Below, in pieces: positions 38,302-42,658 of a stretch of DNA of 42,658 nt. This DNA comes from a virus: positions 1 through 42,658 of IMG/VR virus record IMGVR_UViG_3300044611_001113; one strand, written 5' to 3'. The notes beneath the pieces are model-generated. The model made no database searches, had not been told where the DNA came from, and saw only the letters and a list, made by a program, of their open reading frames with translations. The position numbers were made by a program, and so were the translations under genes. Within the stretch, counting starts at the first letter, position 1. Every line of letters begins with the position of its first letter.

Positions 38302-39064
38302 CTTTGTTCAGATTGACGACTCCAAGCTCATCAAAAAGATGAAAAAATATGAGCAAGTCGTCGGTAAAGAAGTCGAGCAGCTTGTAAAAAATGCTGCCCG
38401 CCTCTGCGCCATCGAGTGCATGCGATACACGGGGCCAAAGGGCACGAAGGGGCAAGACAAGCGCCGAGGCGAGAGCAACATCAAAAAAGACCTTCGCGGC
38501 ATTTTTACCATCGTGAATCCCAAGTGGTGGAAGGCCGTTATGGACATGGGCAAGGACAAGCGCGAGGTGCTCGTTCACGAAAAGACCAGCATCGTCTGGG
38601 CGCGCGACACGCAGGACACCATCGACTCTGTTGAAGGCGCGCGCACTTTCCACAAGGCAAACAAGGCATCTGGCAAAACTACGCGCTTGGGCATGCTTGA
38701 TCGGGCCATCATCAAGCAGTCGGTATATCGCAAATATCTTAAGGAGGTTTTCGCAAAAGTCGGCATCGCCAAGGCGGGGTGGGCATCTGCCGCGCAAAAG
38801 TGCGAAGCGGATGTCCGTGAGCCAATGAAGGGAATCCCCGCATGGGTTGAGCGCAATATCTCAAACTCCCCCTCGGCTGTATCGAACCACAAGGGAGTCG
38901 GCATGTCTCGCAGTGTGAAAATGACCAATAAGGTTCGCTATTCGCGAGAAGTTCTGGATGCCGGGAATGAAGCGTTCGCCGTCAACCTGGCTAAGAAAAA
39001 AATGATGAGCATGATGAACCACGCCATTCGGTATGTGAAAACCAAGGAGGCCGAACTCGCATGA
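38294..39064 (+). CDS. Minor tail protein, unknown function
   Basis: 256 residues, basic, starting PNFVQIDDSKLIKKMKKYEQVVGKEVEQLVKNAARLCAIECMRYTGP. The N-terminal helix with KEVEQLVKNAAR followed by RYTGPKGTKGQDKR recalls HK97 gp10-like tail completion proteins, but it is longer. The C-terminal half is Lys/Ala-rich helices. It lies between the chaperone and the tape measure gene and is coupled to the latter by ATGA. Confidence 0.6.
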   Translation: MPNFVQIDDSKLIKKMKKYEQVVGKEVEQLVKNAARLCAIECMRYTGPKGTKGQDKRRGESNIKKDLRGIFTIVNPKWWKAVMDMGKDKREVLVHEKTSIVWARDTQDTIDSVEGARTFHKANKASGKTTRLGMLDRAIIKQSVYRKYLKEVFAKVGIAKAGWASAAQKCEADVREPMKGIPAWVERNISNSPSAVSNHKGVGMSRSVKMTNKVRYSREVLDAGNEAFAVNLAKKKMMSMMNHAIRYVKTKEAELA

Positions 39065-41289
39065 GTGATGTAACCGTCGAGTTTGGAGCCAAGGATACAA
39101 ACCTTAGCTCCACGATTTCCAAGCTGAAGGGCGACCTCAGTAGCACCCAAGCGGCCGCCAACAACGCCTCGAAAGGCTTCGACATGTCTTTCGGCAAGAT
39201 CGGCCTCGCGGCCGGTGTCGCCGGTGTCGCTGTGAAAGCTGGCATGATGGCCGTGGAAGCAGCCACCGCAGCGGCCAGTGCCGTCGTGGCAGGATTCGGC
39301 CAGGCGATCGACCTCGGCGGGCAACTCACCGACCTATCCTCCCGCACAGGCGAATCAGCCGGGAGCCTCCTCGTCCTCCAACGCGCATTTGAAAATACAG
39401 GAGTCGGCGCCGAGAAGGTAGGTCCAAGTCTCAACAAGCTCCAAAAATTCATGGCAGAGGCAGCCGCAGGTGGAGCAGAGCAATCCGCCACGCTGAACGC
39501 TCTCGGCCTTTCGATGAGCGACCTTGCGGGCAAGACGCCAAGCGAACAGATGCAAGTGCTCGCGCAAAAGATCGCTGGCATTTCCGACCCTGCCGAACGC
39601 GCCCGCGCTTCGATGGAAGTCTTCGGCAAGAGCGGCGGCGAACTCCTGCCGCTCCTGAATAATTTCAGCGGCGAGTTGGAAGGTGCCCGTGGTCAACTCG
39701 GCAGCCTGCCGGATGTGATGGACCGCTCGGCCCGCACTTTTGATGACTTCGGCGACGGCATAGGAGCACTCAGCTCGAAAGCCATGGAGTTTGCCGCAGG
39801 CTTCTTGGAATCCGCACTGCCTGCGCTCAATACATTTACGGCAGCGCTTTCCGGCATCGATGCCGCAGGGTGGGGGCAGGCGCTTATGAAGCAGATCATG
39901 AGCGTGGCGGATTTCCTCATCGGAGCCTTTAAAGCTCCGATGCCAGCCGTGGAAGCTATCGGATCAGCTCTCGATGCTGGCATGCGAATTGCAGCAAATA
40001 ATTACCTGAACTCCCTCATCGACGCAGGGAATTTTCTGAAAGCCTTCTTTACTTCTGATCTCCCCGGCCTCATCGCCGGGCAGCTTGGCAACGCGCTCAT
40101 AAAAATGGGCGTCGATTTCGCAAAGGATTTCGTAGACCGCATCAACATCGTGGTAAAAGCGTTTGAGCAGTTTTTCGGAACTGCCATCCAAGGCATCGTT
40201 TCGTTTTTCTCAAATAGCTTCAACCGCATCGTTAATGCCTTTGCGGCCGACTTCCAAAATGCCATGTCCGACCCTATCGGGTTCGTTACAGGCAAATTCA
40301 GTAGCGCCCTTAGCGCCGTGACCAAAGATGGCGCGCTGACATTCCAGAGTTCATTCGACTCGGCATCCGGCAGCGTGCTCGACAAAGTGAGCGCGGGCCT
40401 CGGGTCTGTGAGCGATATGTATGGCGAGCGCCTCAAGACCGGCACTGCCGCCATCAAAGACGAGTTCGGCAACCTTATTTCCAGCATCGAGCCAAGCACA
40501 AAAGACTTTTTCGGCGCAGTTCCAGCATCGGCTAAGGCGGTGGAAAAATTGAAAGAAGTGGAAGCCAGTGGCACGAAGATTCGTGAAGACTTCTTGAAAG
40601 CGTCAGAATCCACCGACAACTCCAAGAAAAACACAGCAGCCGCAGTGACTGACGCCTCGGCGATCGCCGGGTCTTTCAATAAAGCCGAAGGCTCCACAAA
40701 GAAAATTCGCGAGGAGCTTTCCACATCTGCCAAGCTACTCAAAGACATCGAAGGCGCTCAGAAAAAGGACGAAATTGACCGTGGCGGGCGGTTGGAAAAA
40801 CGCGCGCAAAATCAAATTTCGCAGGGCAATTTTACGGGCGCACGGAACACCGCCAGACAGATTCAGAGAAACGAGACGGATGTCGCTATTCGCGGCTCCG
40901 GTAAAAACAGGGATAGGCGAGATTTATCCGATATCGGGAAAGATTTCGGTTTACGAATGCAATTAGGTGAAAAGGGAAGTGATTTCGCTAACCGCATCAA
41001 AGATGCTAAAGAAGGGAACAGTTATGCAGATAAAATGGGGCGCTCGGTGAGAAAGGGGGAAACCTTTAGCGACCAAGATAGCATCTCCAAGATGAAGAAA
41101 GGTATCAAGGATGAGATAACAAAACAAAATGTCGACAAGCCCAACCAGGATGGATCGAAAACCGGTGACTCTGGCGGCAGCGGGGGTGACAAAAACAAAC
41201 CCCAGACCCTGGATGCCATGGTGAGCGCTCTGCTTGAGCTCGTCAAAAAAATCGAACCCAAGCTGCCCACCTCGGCCTTAGCCGCGTGA
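39061..41289 (+). CDS. Tape measure protein, complete second copy
   Basis: 742 residues. TVEFGAKDTNLSSTISKLKGDLSS is the typical opening; a strongly hydrophobic Ala/Gly/Val stretch (about 41-85) and further hydrophobic segments near 280-400 follow, with a Lys/Ser/Glu-rich coiled-coil C-terminal half. It determines tail length and passes into the host envelope during infection. Start by ATGA overlap with the minor tail gene. Codons 163-205 are identical in DNA to the opening of the window, after which it diverges from the first copy. Confidence 0.92.
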   Translation: MSDVTVEFGAKDTNLSSTISKLKGDLSSTQAAANNASKGFDMSFGKIGLAAGVAGVAVKAGMMAVEAATAAASAVVAGFGQAIDLGGQLTDLSSRTGESAGSLLVLQRAFENTGVGAEKVGPSLNKLQKFMAEAAAGGAEQSATLNALGLSMSDLAGKTPSEQMQVLAQKIAGISDPAERARASMEVFGKSGGELLPLLNNFSGELEGARGQLGSLPDVMDRSARTFDDFGDGIGALSSKAMEFAAGFLESALPALNTFTAALSGIDAAGWGQALMKQIMSVADFLIGAFKAPMPAVEAIGSALDAGMRIAANNYLNSLIDAGNFLKAFFTSDLPGLIAGQLGNALIKMGVDFAKDFVDRINIVVKAFEQFFGTAIQGIVSFFSNSFNRIVNAFAADFQNAMSDPIGFVTGKFSSALSAVTKDGALTFQSSFDSASGSVLDKVSAGLGSVSDMYGERLKTGTAAIKDEFGNLISSIEPSTKDFFGAVPASAKAVEKLKEVEASGTKIREDFLKASESTDNSKKNTAAAVTDASAIAGSFNKAEGSTKKIREELSTSAKLLKDIEGAQKKDEIDRGGRLEKRAQNQISQGNFTGARNTARQIQRNETDVAIRGSGKNRDRRDLSDIGKDFGLRMQLGEKGSDFANRIKDAKEGNSYADKMGRSVRKGETFSDQDSISKMKKGIKDEITKQNVDKPNQDGSKTGDSGGSGGDKNKPQTLDAMVSALLELVKKIEPKLPTSALAA
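39548..39674 (+). repeat. 127-bp exact direct repeat, copy B
   Basis: Identical to bases 1-127; the next base differs. Lies inside the tape measure gene, where two alternative downstream sequences (128 onward, 39675 onward) would join the same upstream sequence. Confidence 0.9.
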
Positions 41290-41297
41290 CACGACTC

Positions 41298-42194
41298 ATG
41301 AGCTACACCATTTACAAATCCACCTCCGGCCTTGTTGCACAAGCAGGCCGCACCGTGTCAACCTTCCACAGCGGCCTCGTGCGGGTGGAGCAGAGCTACC
41401 TCGGCCTCACGGCCGCCGCCGCCGCAAATCGCGCCGCACTGGCCGTTGGCAACAACATGCCCGACGGCGACTCCTCGCCATGCATCGACGGCTTAAAAAT
41501 CTTCCCCGAGGTGCAGGAGGTGCGCCGGGAGGATGGCTTCACCGAATACCAGGTCTGTGCCTATGGGCGGTCAAATACGAATGGGAAAAGTTATTTGCTT
41601 CCGGCAGGCAAGGCATTGCCACCTCTGCGGTTCCCATCCCCATATTATGTAAATTCCATCTTTCAAACAAATGGATTGGTTTTGAATTTCCAATTCCTCT
41701 TTGGAACCTATGTCACTGAAAAGGCTCTTAAAGGGGGGTTGGTGGTGCCATCCGCCGATCCTGCCACATTCCCAGCAGTGCCGACACTCTCCGCCTCGGT
41801 AAATACAGCTCTCACGCAGCCATTCCCAGATTTTTCAAATGACAATGGCTCCACGGTGCCCGTCGTGCAGTCGCTCGTTTGCGACCTTTTTTCAAAAACT
41901 CTGCAAAATGAAAAATGGAGATATACTTTTGAAGTAACGGCCACCTTCTCCACTTCGCACGCCTACACATTCCCGTCCGGTTTTGGCACTAAAATAAACA
42001 TTGTGCCAGGAGTCCCGCACAAAATTGGACGCCTAAGTTTGGATTTTTCACCGAAGGATTTAGATCAATCGACGCGTTTTTTCGGTGCATTTTTCGAGCA
42101 CACCATTTCTCAAAATTTTGATTTTGTATCCTATGCCAGCGAGGCTTGCGCCACCACGGGGACTCCATTTACGCCGAATTTCCCCAACCAATGA
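41298..42194 (+). CDS. Tail protein, second version with different C-terminus
   Basis: 298 residues from ATG 41298; an in-frame GTG 12 bases upstream is possible, but ATG 41298 gives a start that aligns with its paralogue at 1662 (MSYTIYKST against MSLTLYTTT). The first ~100 residues are closely similar to that paralogue, then the sequences part. The variable part here is AT-richer and beta-like (FQTNGLVLNFQFLFGTYV..., RYTFEVTATFSTSHAYTF). Probably a tail-tip component that differs between the two phage versions. Confidence 0.72.
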   Translation: MSYTIYKSTSGLVAQAGRTVSTFHSGLVRVEQSYLGLTAAAAANRAALAVGNNMPDGDSSPCIDGLKIFPEVQEVRREDGFTEYQVCAYGRSNTNGKSYLLPAGKALPPLRFPSPYYVNSIFQTNGLVLNFQFLFGTYVTEKALKGGLVVPSADPATFPAVPTLSASVNTALTQPFPDFSNDNGSTVPVVQSLVCDLFSKTLQNEKWRYTFEVTATFSTSHAYTFPSGFGTKINIVPGVPHKIGRLSLDFSPKDLDQSTRFFGAFFEHTISQNFDFVSYASEACATTGTPFTPNFPNQ

Positions 42195-42535
42195 TAAAAC
42201 TCCCGGTCGATTTTGAAGCGAAGGCACGCGGAGCCAAGCCGCCGAATGGCGCAGGCTACCCGGTGCAGATCAGCGCGGCCGACCTGATGAAGAATTTCGT
42301 TCACGCCGCACTCGATGCCGACGCGTCACTCATCGAGCAGACCACCGGCACAGGCGGCCACCCGGCGCGAAAGCTCAAAATACCCGCCGTGCCGGGGAGC
42401 GGAACGAAAAACCTCACCGCCTCGAGCGGCTCTCTCACCTGGACAGATGCCATCCCCACGCTGCCGAGCACCGGCACGCATGTCCTCGGCGCGGTGAATG
42501 GCGTGCTGCAATGGATCGCCACGGAGGAGTGCTGA
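42191..42535 (+). CDS. Small tail-region protein, second version
   Basis: 114 residues from the ATG in the ATGA overlap; an upstream in-frame start would overlap the preceding gene. Same ends as the gene at 2378 (LPVDFEA..., GAVNGVLQWIATEEC), plus about 25 residues (KNLTASSGSLTWTDAIPTLPSTGT) absent from that copy. Function unknown. Confidence 0.7.
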   Translation: MIKLPVDFEAKARGAKPPNGAGYPVQISAADLMKNFVHAALDADASLIEQTTGTGGHPARKLKIPAVPGSGTKNLTASSGSLTWTDAIPTLPSTGTHVLGAVNGVLQWIATEEC

Positions 42536-42542
42536 ATATGAG

Positions 42543-42570
42543 TTTTCAGTTTTCAGAGTTCAGTTTTCAG
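42543..42570 (+). repeat. Tandem 7-bp TTTTCAG repeat
   Basis: Four units in a row: TTTTCAG, TTTTCAG, AGTTCAG, TTTTCAG, in the short space between two tail genes. The corresponding spacer of the first cassette (2648-2663) lacks it. Confidence 0.85.
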
Positions 42571-42581
42571 TGGTGCGTTTT

Positions 42582-42658
42582 ATGACGCTGGGCCGGTCAA
42601 GTTCTGGAGCTATTAAAGTCAAGGCCGATGGCGGCCTCCGCGCGGTGGAGTGTGCGTG
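42582..42658 (+). CDS. Tail-region protein, second version (3' end cut by window edge)
   Basis: Only the first 25 codons are present: MTLGRSSSGAIKVKADGGLRAVEC, clearly the counterpart of the gene at 2664. About 25 bases near the end (GGCGGCCTCCGCGCGGTGGA and after) are identical between the two. Confidence 0.65.
   Translation, partial: MTLGRSSSGAIKVKADGGLRAVECA

Noticed and set aside
1-42658. Two tandem integrated prophages as the main explanation
   Set aside because: Possible, but the exact 127-base terminal identity points to an assembly join. Kept as the alternative.

Overview
The window is almost entirely the genome of a temperate, long-tailed (siphovirus-like) phage. No clear host gene is present apart from a fragment of a tRNA gene used as attachment site. 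Base composition is GC-rich (somewhat above 55% by eye), with two conspicuous AT-rich islands in the tail-fibre genes. Genes are packed head to tail. Stop and start codons overlap at dozens of junctions (ATGA, TAATG), so translation coupling is the rule. The host cannot be fixed from sequence alone. Two copies of a 'CACAGAGGACACAGAG' type repeat, which reads as LTTEDTEDTE, recall repeats I remember from Verrucomicrobiota, Planctomycetota and similar environmental genomes; I treat this as a weak hint only.

Layout: 1-3560, end of a tape measure gene and small tail genes; 3565-10622, a modular tail-fibre/receptor-binding cluster (paralogous adaptor genes, a beta-helix-like protein, a BspA/DUF285-type repeat protein); 10619-11827, lysis cassette (coiled-coil membrane protein, 3-TM holin, 26-residue membrane peptide, M15 peptidase); 11854-13320, small genes and a metallophosphoesterase; 13324-13570, attP with the 3' half of a tRNA-Leu(UAA) and repeated integrase arm-type motifs; 13571-15523, integrase, divergent ribbon-helix-helix regulators and an excisionase-like protein; 15520-26209, early genes: RuvC-like resolvase, Sak4-like ATPase, PD-(D/E)XK nuclease, SSB-like protein, ParB-methyltransferase fusion, cytosine methyltransferase, replication protein with GTTACG iterons, DnaB-like helicase, Mom-like protein; 26206-30017, late regulators and the terminase; 30204-31443, a block of small accessory genes; 31869-39064, portal, ClpP-type protease/scaffold, capsid, connectors, tail tube and G/GT tail chaperones with a lambda-type slippery site; 39061-42658, a complete tape measure gene and a second, diverged version of the genes that open the window.

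The first 127 bases are identical to 39548-39674 and the two copies diverge at the next base. A perfect match of exactly 127 bases is what a de Bruijn assembler run at k=127 leaves at a branch. The simplest reading is a circular phage genome of about 39,547 bp (1-39547), followed by an alternative path (39675-42658) from a related phage or variant with a different tail tip. Tandem related prophages are the main alternative. The intact attP (only half a tRNA, arm sites on both sides) fits an excised circle.

How it works together: integrase and excisionase-like protein act at attP. The two small regulators flank a region with operator-like repeats that probably forms the lysogeny switch. Early genes replicate and recombine the DNA and modify it (two methyltransferases plus a possible Mom-type modification). 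Late genes package it through a GpA-type terminase into an HK97-fold capsid and build the tail. The most unusual signals are a cytosine methyltransferase gene whose +1 frame also carries a recognisable methyltransferase-associated protein, a GTTACG cluster inside the replication gene, and a TTTGACA element placed just before late-gene start codons.
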